This document shows, in pieces, positions 26,220 through 32,867 of a stretch of 32,867 bases of DNA. The notes under the pieces were generated by a model, which was not told the DNA's origin, searched no databases, and saw nothing but the letters and a program-made list of their open reading frames with translations. A program made the translations under genes and the position numbers. The stretch comes from Granulicella sp. (GTDB lineage Bacteria; Acidobacteriota; Terriglobia; Terriglobales; Acidobacteriaceae). The stretch spans positions 1 to 32,867 of the forward strand of contig DAHXNO010000110.1 in assembly GCA_027365345.1 (NCBI GenBank). The letters are read 5' to 3'. Position 1 is the stretch's first letter. The number at the start of each line of letters is the position of its first letter.

Positions 26220-26388
26220 CTCCCTCCCGCTCCTCGGGCCAGAATCATCCAACCTGGCCGCGAACTTCCCTTTCCATCTGACCGTGTCTTCGATCGGAAT
26301 CACGTTTGCGTCACTTTGAGCCTATCGCAAACTGTGCCATCCACAGAGCTTCTGCCGCTGGATTTCAGCAAAGTGATCTGAGGAAAAA

Positions 26389-26417
26389 TTGACAACCAAA
26401 AGTCGCCTTTCTACCAT
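26389..26417 (+). promoter_or_regulatory. Sigma-70-type promoter for the HU gene
   Basis: A perfect -35 hexamer TTGACA (26389-26394) is separated by 17 bases from TACCAT (26412-26417, 4/6 match to TATAAT). An A-rich AGGAAAAA stretch lies just upstream as a possible UP element. Transcription would start near 26424, about 85 bases ahead of the HU start. Confidence 0.6.
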
Positions 26418-26508
26418 CGCATTGTAGGTTGTACTACTTCAGCGTCATTCCAGAGGCGGAAAACGCCGCTGGAACCCCCAAGACTTGAACACAGGAAGGC
26501 GACCACCA

Positions 26509-26778
26509 TTGATCAAGCAGGATCTCATCCAGCGGGTAGTTGAGCGCACCGGCCTTCCACGGACCAAGGCCGAGTCCGCGGTAGACGCCATCTTTGAAGC
26601 CATGAAGAAAGCTCTGCAATCCAGCGATCGCATCGAATTACGCGGCTTCGGTGTCTTCACCGTCAAACCCCGCAAGACCGGCGTCGGCCGCAATCCTCGC
26701 ACCGGCACGGAAGTCGCCATCACTCCGGGAAAAGCCGTTCGCTTCAAGCCCGGCAAGGAGCTCCAGGCTCTGGGGTAG
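26509..26778 (+). CDS. HU/IHF-family DNA-binding protein
   Basis: This is a small nucleoid protein of 89 residues. The TTG at 26509 begins the family-typical MIKQDLIQRVVERTG and has AGGAAGG (26493-26499) nine bases upstream. The frame continues upstream to 26485, but that start would place the ribosome binding site inside the gene. The signature near the C-terminus is ELRGFGVFTVKPRKTGVGRN, followed by PRTGTEVAITPGKAVRFKPG, with the intercalating proline in the beta-arm (RNPRTG). It could be an HU homologue or an IHF subunit. The long ELRGFG-type body does not separate them. Confidence 0.92.
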   Translation: MIKQDLIQRVVERTGLPRTKAESAVDAIFEAMKKALQSSDRIELRGFGVFTVKPRKTGVGRNPRTGTEVAITPGKAVRFKPGKELQALG

Positions 26779-27143
26779 GCCGGAGGCCAGGCTGCAGCGA
26801 TAGAGCCAAACGGCATAGACAAACGATAGAGCATCTCTCCCGGCGTAACCCGAGGCGCCGATATGCGCGGGCGTTTCCACGTCACGGGGGCCCCCGGCAG
26901 GCTTGCCTGCTGGGGCGGAAAGACCATCGCAGCATGCGCTCTCCCGGGTATCCGGCAACGGGAAGGCTGCTCTGGCTACCGCTGAGCGCAGCAGCGGCCT
27001 TCACTTCGCTGGATCTCCCCGCGTCGGCGTTCATCCCCTTCTCCGTCAGGGATGACGCTCCGCGGCAGGATGCCGCAGAAGATCTCCTTGAACTCTTGCC
27101 CCGCCCCGCAGCCATTCAGGAGTCCTGACAGGCTCTGGACCCT
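26779..27143. other. Intergenic region between convergent HU and priA genes
   Basis: These 365 bases carry no recognisable gene. They contain a compact hairpin (26892-26915) and the 12-base palindrome CGGGGGCCCCCG (26885-26896). Both are GC-rich and not followed by a T-run. Confidence 0.5.
26885..26915. repeat. Hairpin/palindrome between HU and priA
   Basis: CCCC-G-GCAGG (26892-26901) pairs with CCTGC-T-GGGG (26906-26915) around the loop CTTG. The 12-base palindrome CGGGGGCCCCCG overlaps its left side and offers an alternative fold. It could end transcription from both convergent genes, but lacks a T-tract. Confidence 0.4.
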
Positions 27144-29786
27144 TTACATCAGGTGCATCGGGTCCACATCCACCACCACCGACCGCCTCGGAATCCGTTC
27201 GCGATCCACCTCAGCGAGCATCCCGCGCAGCGCTGCGGCCAGCATCTCTCGCCGTTCCGCCCGCAACACCAGGTGATACCGGTAGATCCGTTTCAACCGT
27301 GAGTTGGGCGCCGCGGCCGGCCCCAGCACTCGAATTCCCTCCGGCCGACGCCTCTCCAGCCAACGCCCCAGACGGGTTGACCAGTCAAGAACCTCCTCCA
27401 ACCGTTCGCTTTGCACGATCACGTTGGCCAGAACGCAGAAGGGCGGATAGCGCATCGCCCGCCGAAAGTAGATCTCCCGAGCGGTGAACCCCGTATAGTC
27501 GTGCTCGCGTGCAAATTGGTTGACGTAGTGCTCAGGCTGGTAGGTCTGCACCAACACCTTTCCCGGCAGATCTCCTCGCCCTGCCCGTCCGCTCACCTGC
27601 GTGAGTAACTGAAACACCCGCTCAGCAGCGCGAAAGTCCGGCAATCCCAGCGCAAAGTCCGCTCCCACCACCCCCACCAGCGTCACCCCATGGATATCGT
27701 GCCCTTTGGCGATCATCTGTGTGCCCACCAGCAGGTTGATCTCTCCGCTGTACAGCTGGCCCAACATCCTCTCCATATCGCCTCGGGAACGCACCGTATC
27801 CCGATCCATCCGCCCAATCCTTGCAGACGGAAAGATCTCCTGGAGACGCTCCTCGCCCTGCTCCGATCCTGCTCCCAGGTAGTAGAGATGCTCGCTCTGG
27901 CACTTTGGGCAGACCTTCGGAACCGTCCGGCTGTAGCCACAATAATGGCACTCCAACCGCTGACCCACCCGCGCCTGCCCCTTCAAACTCTGTTGGTCAC
28001 CACCCTTGTGGTAGGTCAGCGAGATCGCGCAGTTCTCGCATTCCAGCTTCTCTCCACAACTTCGGCACATCACCACAAAGCTGTAGCCTCTGCGATTGAT
28101 CAGGATGATCGCCTGCTCCCCTCGTTCCAGGGTTGCCCGCGTCTCCTCCATCAGCCGCCGCGAAAATAGCTGTTCCTGTCCTGTCTCCCGGAACTCGACT
28201 CGCATGTCGATCGTCTCGACCCTCGGCAGTGGCCTGGCCTGAACACGCTCCCGCATCTCCACGCGCGCATAGCGTCCGCGCTCGGCGTTCTGCCAGCTCT
28301 CCAAAGAGGGCGTCGCCGAACCCAGCACCACCGTACACCCCAGCAGTTTGGCCCGCATCACCGCAACGTCCCGTCCGTGGTAGCGAGGCGTCTCCTCCTG
28401 CTTGTAGCTGGCGTCGTGCTCCTCATCCACCACAATCAGCCCCAGTTTTGGTATCGGCGCAAACACCGCTGATCGCGTGCCAACCACCACCCTTGCCTCA
28501 CCTCGCCGAACTCGATGCCACTGCTCGGCCCGCTCATCCGGAGTCAGCTGGGAGTGCAACAGCGCCACCTGTCCCCCAAAGGCCGCGACCATCTGAGCCG
28601 CTGTGCCGGGCGTCAACCCGATCTCAGGGACCAACAGAAGGGCACTACTGCCCATCGCCAGCGCTCGATCGATGGCCGCCACATACACCGCCGTCTTGCC
28701 GCTACCGGTCACTCCATAGAGCAGATGCGGACGAAAGCCACCTTTCTCCATCGCCACTACGATCGTTCCCAGAGCCTCGCTCTGCGCTGGATTGAGCACA
28801 TGCTCGTGGGCAAATTTTTTGCCTTCCTGCTGCAGCCCTGTCACATGAAAGACCTGTGGAGCCTCCTCCAAACGCACCAGACCTCGCCGCACCAGCGTTC
28901 CCAGCGTGGAATCCGGAACGCCTTTTGGTCTCAACCGTCCGCGCAACTCCCAAACCGGCGCTCGTCCCCGGCAACCAGCCAGCTCCGCCATCACCGCCAG
29001 TTGATTGTCATTCAGCGCCGGCAGCCGTCTTGCGCTCTCACCCTCTACCGGCTCACCGTCCGCTGCCTGCTCCGCCAGCACGGCAATGGATTCCATCCGG
29101 CGCGCATCCCTCACCTCGGCCAAAGCCTCACGAACCAGCCAATGCTTCTTCACCATCCCATCCAGCAACGCCTTCCTGGCTCCCGTAGCTGTGCGAATGG
29201 CTGCTGACGTTGCCGCCTCCCCGTTCTCCAGGAGGTTCAGCACCGCATACTCGCGATTCTGGTCCTCGATGCTTCGGCCAGAGCCGCCGGAGCCGCGACG
29301 AGATGAACCCTTTCCCGCCGCATCATTGAGCACCCTCCTGCCCCGCTCCGCAAGGCTATACCCCCACTCTCGCCGGACCTCTGCCGTCAGCGGCAACATT
29401 CCTCGCAACACTTCTCCCAGCGGAGCGCAGTAGTACGCCGCCACCCACCTGCCGAGATCCATCAGCTCCGTTGAGAGCAGCGCTGCCGGATCCAACACCT
29501 GCTGCACGCGTTTCAGTTTGATCCCGTCAGTGCTTCCGGCGGGCTGCTCCGCTCGTCCGCTGGCCGGATCGGCCTCCAGAGCTTCCTCCCCATCTGGATG
29601 CAAAGCCGTCTGCAACGTCTCTTGTCCCGGGGTAATGTCATGCAGCCTCACCACCACACCCACTAACCGCTGCCCGCCGAAGGGCACGATCACTCGGGCG
29701 CCCACCTCCGCCACCAGTCCACCCAGCTCGTAGGTAAAAACCCGGTCCAGCGGCACCGGCAACGCGACATCGCAATACAGGCTCAC
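27144..29786 (-). CDS. priA: Primosomal protein N' (replication restart helicase PriA)
   Basis: PriA reloads the replisome at stalled forks. The 880 residues are longer than the ~730 of E. coli, with polar low-complexity insertions near residues 55-90 and 155-180. The N-terminal DNA-binding domain starts YCDVALPVPLDRVFTYE. Walker A is GVTGSGKTAVYV at about 358-369, and the DEAH-type motif reads VVDEEHDASYKQEE. The zinc module has four Cys pairs (CRSC, CENC, CHYC, CPKC), and later helicase motifs include GTQMIAKGHD and QVSGRAGRG. The start is a GTG without a well-spaced ribosome binding site. It lies 79 bases downstream of the alaX-like gene on the same strand and is convergent with the HU gene. 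Confidence 0.96.
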   Translation of the reverse strand: MSLYCDVALPVPLDRVFTYELGGLVAEVGARVIVPFGGQRLVGVVVRLHDITPGQETLQTALHPDGEEALEADPASGRAEQPAGSTDGIKLKRVQQVLDPAALLSTELMDLGRWVAAYYCAPLGEVLRGMLPLTAEVRREWGYSLAERGRRVLNDAAGKGSSRRGSGGSGRSIEDQNREYAVLNLLENGEAATSAAIRTATGARKALLDGMVKKHWLVREALAEVRDARRMESIAVLAEQAADGEPVEGESARRLPALNDNQLAVMAELAGCRGRAPVWELRGRLRPKGVPDSTLGTLVRRGLVRLEEAPQVFHVTGLQQEGKKFAHEHVLNPAQSEALGTIVVAMEKGGFRPHLLYGVTGSGKTAVYVAAIDRALAMGSSALLLVPEIGLTPGTAAQMVAAFGGQVALLHSQLTPDERAEQWHRVRRGEARVVVGTRSAVFAPIPKLGLIVVDEEHDASYKQEETPRYHGRDVAVMRAKLLGCTVVLGSATPSLESWQNAERGRYARVEMRERVQARPLPRVETIDMRVEFRETGQEQLFSRRLMEETRATLERGEQAIILINRRGYSFVVMCRSCGEKLECENCAISLTYHKGGDQQSLKGQARVGQRLECHYCGYSRTVPKVCPKCQSEHLYYLGAGSEQGEERLQEIFPSARIGRMDRDTVRSRGDMERMLGQLYSGEINLLVGTQMIAKGHDIHGVTLVGVVGADFALGLPDFRAAERVFQLLTQVSGRAGRGDLPGKVLVQTYQPEHYVNQFAREHDYTGFTAREIYFRRAMRYPPFCVLANVIVQSERLEEVLDWSTRLGRWLERRRPEGIRVLGPAAAPNSRLKRIYRYHLVLRAERREMLAAALRGMLAEVDRERIPRRSVVVDVDPMHLM

Positions 29787-29865
29787 CTCTACAGCTTAGC
29801 GGTCAGGCCTGTGACAACTCTGCAAACATCCTCCACTCTCGTCCTTGCAGCTGCCCTCCCACTGC

Positions 29866-30861
29866 TCACCCCTTGGCAGACCCTTCCTGAGACGCGGCGC
29901 CCAGCCGAGATTCCATCTCGCGTAGCTGCTTCTGCAGCAGCTTGATCTCCTTTGCCCGCTGTTTCTTATCTTCGATGAGCCCCGCCGCCCTGCTGGCCAT
30001 CTCAGCCGGACCCACACTCAACAGTGCTCCTAACTCGCGCATCCGCGCATAATCCCGGCCGGCGGCTCTCACCGCCCGCAGGCCGCAGCAGAACTCCACC
30101 CTTTGCCCCTGCCGCACTTTCTCCAACCTACGCACCAGCAACCCTCCAATCGCTCCCGTGGAACGGACATGCGTCCCACCGCACGCGTTGAACTCCACTC
30201 CCTCCATCTCCACGATTCTCATCCGCCCGCTACGCTCCGGCAGCTTGCGCAGCTTCCCTTGTTGCAGCATCCGTTCCGCCTCTTCGCGCTCCACCCAGTG
30301 CGGCCGCACCCTGCGATCCTCAAAGATCACGCGGTTCACCGCCTCCTCCACCCTACGCAGATCTTCCTCCGCTATCTTTTCTGCCGGCAGATCGATGGTC
30401 GCCGAATCAGCGCCAAGGTGAAAGGACAGCGTCGGGAGCCCAAGCTCCCGCAGAAACATCGCCGAGAGCAGATGCTGCCCCGTGTGCTGCTGGGCATGGT
30501 CCATCCTGCGCTCCGCATCCACCCTCCCCACTACATGGGAGCCGACGGGAACCGGCTCGCGGACCGTGTGCCAGACCTCGCCCGCTTCATCTTCTTCCAC
30601 ACGCTCCACCACAGTCTGGAAGGGTGTTTCGCTAGCGGCAGCCGCTTTAAGGACTCCGGTATCCCACGGCTGACCTCCGCCGGCCGGGTAGAATGCCGTC
30701 CGATCCAACGCTAACAACCAACGCTGCTCCTCCCGACCGTCCTGACCCATCCCTGGCGCACCGTGGCCAAGGCCAGTCACCACGGCCTGGAACTCCAGCG
30801 CCGAATCCTGGTCGTAGTACAGCCGCTGAGCGACCGGCGGAGTTACGGAACTCGATCCCAT
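29866..30861 (-). CDS. AlaX-type alanyl-tRNA editing protein
   Basis: This freestanding editing domain related to AlaRS hydrolyses mis-acylated tRNA-Ala, typically Ser-tRNA(Ala). The 331 residues begin at ATG 30861 with GAGG seven bases upstream. The zinc-binding site is visible as QQHTGQHLLSAMF and FNACGGTHVRSTGAIG, and an N-terminal block reads FYPAGGGQPWDTG. The C-terminal ~45 residues are charged and coiled-coil-like (DKKQRAKEIKLLQKQLREM), as in the longer AlaX forms and in AlaRS. Its start overlaps the end of the small upstream gene by 19 bases, so translation is probably coupled. The open frame extends to 31050 without family support. Confidence 0.9.
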   Translation of the reverse strand: MGSSSVTPPVAQRLYYDQDSALEFQAVVTGLGHGAPGMGQDGREEQRWLLALDRTAFYPAGGGQPWDTGVLKAAAASETPFQTVVERVEEDEAGEVWHTVREPVPVGSHVVGRVDAERRMDHAQQHTGQHLLSAMFLRELGLPTLSFHLGADSATIDLPAEKIAEEDLRRVEEAVNRVIFEDRRVRPHWVEREEAERMLQQGKLRKLPERSGRMRIVEMEGVEFNACGGTHVRSTGAIGGLLVRRLEKVRQGQRVEFCCGLRAVRAAGRDYARMRELGALLSVGPAEMASRAAGLIEDKKQRAKEIKLLQKQLREMESRLGAASQEGSAKG

Positions 30862-31094
30862 GATTGCGCCTCTTGTTTCTCGTTGCCCTTCAAGAACGCC
30901 TCGACATCCTGCCGACTGCGAATCACCAACGCGATTCGTGCCCGGATTCTTCCGGCCTGCGCGTCCAGAATCTTCCTGCTTCCATTCACCGCCGCTCCTC
31001 CCATGTTGTCCGCAATCATGTTCGGCAGATAGGCCTCGTAGCGAAACCACGGGTCTCGCGATGGTTCCTTCTCCTCCAGCAAATCCAAAAGCAC
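30843..31094 (-). CDS. Small protein of unknown function
   Basis: This 83-codon frame lies between the S15 hydrolase and alaX genes on the same strand. It starts GTG seven bases after the hydrolase stop and overlaps the alaX start. The translation is well balanced and reads like a real protein: LLEEKEPSRDPWFRYEAYLP, then NMIADNMGGAAVNGSRKILD, then RIRARIALVIRSRQDVEAFL. A GGCGGA lies close to the GTG, and a TTG two codons later is an alternative start. I recognise no domain. It has no signal peptide or membrane segment and looks helical. Confidence 0.5.
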   Translation of the reverse strand: MLLDLLEEKEPSRDPWFRYEAYLPNMIADNMGGAAVNGSRKILDAQAGRIRARIALVIRSRQDVEAFLKGNEKQEAQSWDRVP

Positions 31095-31100
31095 TCCGCC

Positions 31101-32867
31101 CTACTGTGGCATCACCATCAACTCAATCCCGCTGGCGGCTCCCGCCTGATGGAAGATCGTCTCGGTAGCCGCTTGGAAGTCTTCCGGCCTGGCCTTGTAA
31201 ATATCCATAAAGACCTGCGGGTTGCGATCTACCAGAGGAAACCACGAACTCTGCACCTGCACCATGATCCGATGTCCCTTGAGGAACGTGTGACTGATGT
31301 CCTGCATGGTGAAGTTCACATCTGTGATCTTGCCCGGCACAATCGGCTGCGGATGCTCCCAGGAGTTCCGGAACTTGGCCCGGAAGGGTTCACCCCGCAC
31401 CAGCATCTGGTAGCCCTGCATAAACACCGTTGGCGTCCTGGTTCCGCTGCCGCGATGCTCCGCGGCCAGCGGATCCTTGTAGTCCTCCGGAAACACATCG
31501 ATCAACTTCACATCGAAGTCGGAGTCCGTTCCCGTCGATGCAACTTTCAGCATCGGTCGAACCGGCCCCACCACCGTCACATCTTCAGTCAGCGGAGCGC
31601 TCTCATACACCAACACGTCTCCACGCCGTGTGGCGAAACGCTGGTCGTCATCCATGGACCGCTGTGGAACGTCCACGCCGGTGACATAGGGCGTGTAAGG
31701 GACAGGATGCGCAGGGTCGCTCACATAGCTGTCGCTGGAGCTCTTCACCGTGGGCTGGGTCCATCCCAGACCGCCGTCTGGCTCCAGATAGAGCATCTTT
31801 TCCGCCGCCTGTTTGGGCGGCCATGCATCATACTTTTTCCAGACGTTTGTCCCGGTCTCAAACACGTACGCCTTGGGCAGGCCGTCCCAGGGCTGGTCCT
31901 TCAGATAGTGGGCAAAGAATGGAGCCTCAATCTTCGCCCGGAAGAATGCTCCTGTGTCTGATCCAAAGTCGACATCGCCAATCACTCGTCCCGAGTCTCT
32001 CGACCACTGTCCGTGATACCACGGTCCTTCAATCAGCGTGTCCTCAGCCGCGCCTGGACTCAACTTGTCGATCGCGTGGAACACCGTCACCGGGCCGGAG
32101 AGATCCTGCTCATCGAACAGCCCGCCGACCACCAGCACCGCTGCCTTGACGCCCACCATATGCGGGGCCAGATCGCGAATCTTCCAGTAGTGGTTATAGA
32201 CGGTATTCGCAATCTGATCGTGGAAATAGGGGTTCGTGCCGGCCGCCGGCGTATCCAGCGCGCCCAGTGTTCCCATCTTCAGGTAATAGGCATACATGTC
32301 TGGCGTAGGAAATTGAAAGTTGTTCTTCGGCTCTTTGGTGAGCGGATTCTTCTGCGGAACAAAGAATGGAGCATAGAATCCGTCATTCGCCTGCAGCATG
32401 AAGGCGCCGCCGTGATAAGAGTCATCCCCCATCCACAGATTCATAATCGGCGCCTGCGGGCTCGCCGCCTTGATCGCAGGATTGCCGTTCAGGATGCTCG
32501 CTGCCGTGTAAAACCCCGGATAGCTGATCCCGAGTATCCCGACCTTGCCATTATTGTCCGGCACGTGCTGCAGCAACCAATTGACCGTGTCATCCATATC
32601 GGTGGACTCATCTACGCTCTTCCCATCATGGGAGGGAGACATCTCCAGCCAAGTCCCATCGCTGTCCCAGCGGCCGCGCACATCCTGGCACACCAGGATG
32701 TACCCGCTCTCCATCATCTCCACATCGCCCGTCACCCTGGGCGCCACCACATCGTTGTTATAGTTCCCGCAGCTATACGGCGTACGGGACATCAGAAAGG
32801 GATAGGGCCCCTTGTCCGCAAAAGCACCCGCAATCGGCGTGTACACCTGGGTATAGAGCTTTGCCCC
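31101..32867 (-). CDS. CocE/NonD-type S15 hydrolase (X-Pro dipeptidyl-peptidase family), 5' partial
   Basis: This is an alpha/beta hydrolase of the CocE/NonD (peptidase S15) family, acting on acyl esters, cephalosporin-type amides or X-Pro peptides. The frame is open to the window edge (AKLYTQVYTPIAG), so the N-terminus with any signal peptide is missing. The visible 588 codons include the N-terminal strand block PFLMSRTPYSCGN, VCQDVRGRWDSDGTW, and the nucleophile serine in GILGISYPGFYTAAS. They also include the catalytic-His region EGPWYHGQW, an acid residue region near GGLFDEQDLSGP, and a C-terminal jelly-roll (from about DVLVYESAPLTEDV). The true substrate cannot be told from sequence. It is the first visible gene of a minus-strand run ending in priA. 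Confidence 0.92.
   Translation of the reverse strand, partial: GAKLYTQVYTPIAGAFADKGPYPFLMSRTPYSCGNYNNDVVAPRVTGDVEMMESGYILVCQDVRGRWDSDGTWLEMSPSHDGKSVDESTDMDDTVNWLLQHVPDNNGKVGILGISYPGFYTAASILNGNPAIKAASPQAPIMNLWMGDDSYHGGAFMLQANDGFYAPFFVPQKNPLTKEPKNNFQFPTPDMYAYYLKMGTLGALDTPAAGTNPYFHDQIANTVYNHYWKIRDLAPHMVGVKAAVLVVGGLFDEQDLSGPVTVFHAIDKLSPGAAEDTLIEGPWYHGQWSRDSGRVIGDVDFGSDTGAFFRAKIEAPFFAHYLKDQPWDGLPKAYVFETGTNVWKKYDAWPPKQAAEKMLYLEPDGGLGWTQPTVKSSSDSYVSDPAHPVPYTPYVTGVDVPQRSMDDDQRFATRRGDVLVYESAPLTEDVTVVGPVRPMLKVASTGTDSDFDVKLIDVFPEDYKDPLAAEHRGSGTRTPTVFMQGYQMLVRGEPFRAKFRNSWEHPQPIVPGKITDVNFTMQDISHTFLKGHRIMVQVQSSWFPLVDRNPQVFMDIYKARPEDFQAATETIFHQAGAASGIELMVMPQ

Noticed and set aside
30864-31961. 365-codon plus-strand open frame
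   Set aside because: It lies antisense to the S15 hydrolase and the small gene and is rich in His/Arg. It has no family resemblance or ribosome binding site.

Overview
This 32.9 kb window is high-GC chromosomal DNA dominated by housekeeping genes. The combination of genes (two tandem NuoM-type complex I subunits, an atpZ-atpI-atpB-atpE cluster apart from the rest of the ATP synthase, a CcmF-type haem lyase, a YSC84/SYLF protein, and a LigD-like protein with an N-terminal phosphoesterase domain) and the protein character suggest Acidobacteriota, probably class Terriglobia (Granulicella/Terriglobus/Edaphobacter-like). That assignment is an inference from gene content; no rRNA gene is present.

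Layout: (1) 1-4552, plus strand: the 3' end of a nuo operon, with nuoM (5' end outside the window), a second nuoM-like gene and nuoN, tightly packed. (2) 4553-5444: a long gap with a strong hairpin just after nuoN. (3) 5445-7469: a CcmF/CcsA-type cytochrome c haem lyase. (4) 7470-9147: an eroded patch with an IS256-type transposase remnant and a wrecked Phd/ParE toxin-antitoxin pair, ending at the 3' side of tRNA-Asn(GTT). (5) 9148-11463, minus strand: tRNA-Asn and the Fo genes atpE, atpB, an atpI-like gene and atpZ. (6) 11685-13460: lysS, divergent from the Fo genes. (7) 13573-15271, minus: a two-gene unit with a frameshifted secreted protein followed by a secreted retropepsin-like aspartyl protease. 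(8) 15639-16448: a YmdB-type phosphodiesterase, with a possible arfB remnant upstream. (9) 17078-18898: a LigD-like protein with altered active-site motifs in both of its domains. (10) 19121-20665: methylmalonate-semialdehyde dehydrogenase. (11) 20837-23758, minus: lutABC lactate oxidation genes in overlapping order. (12) 23850-26219, minus: YSC84/SYLF protein, an atypical NarL-type regulator and dcd. (13) 26509-26775: an HU/IHF protein with a good sigma-70-type promoter. (14) 27144-32867, minus: an apparent operon of a CocE/NonD-type S15 hydrolase (5' end outside the window), a small unknown gene, an AlaX-type alanyl-tRNA editing protein and priA.

Most of the window concerns energy metabolism (complex I, cytochrome c maturation, Fo-ATP synthase, lactate oxidation) and information processing (LysRS, AlaX, PriA, HU, Dcd). 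I see no CRISPR array, prophage or obvious new defence system. The observations I rate highest are the LigD-like protein whose catalytic residues are replaced in both domains, the second NuoM that has lost the TM7 pump lysine, the doubly inactivated toxin-antitoxin module beside tRNA-Asn, the c subunit with a signal-peptide-like leader, and a terminator plus interleaved inverted repeats upstream of the YSC84 gene.
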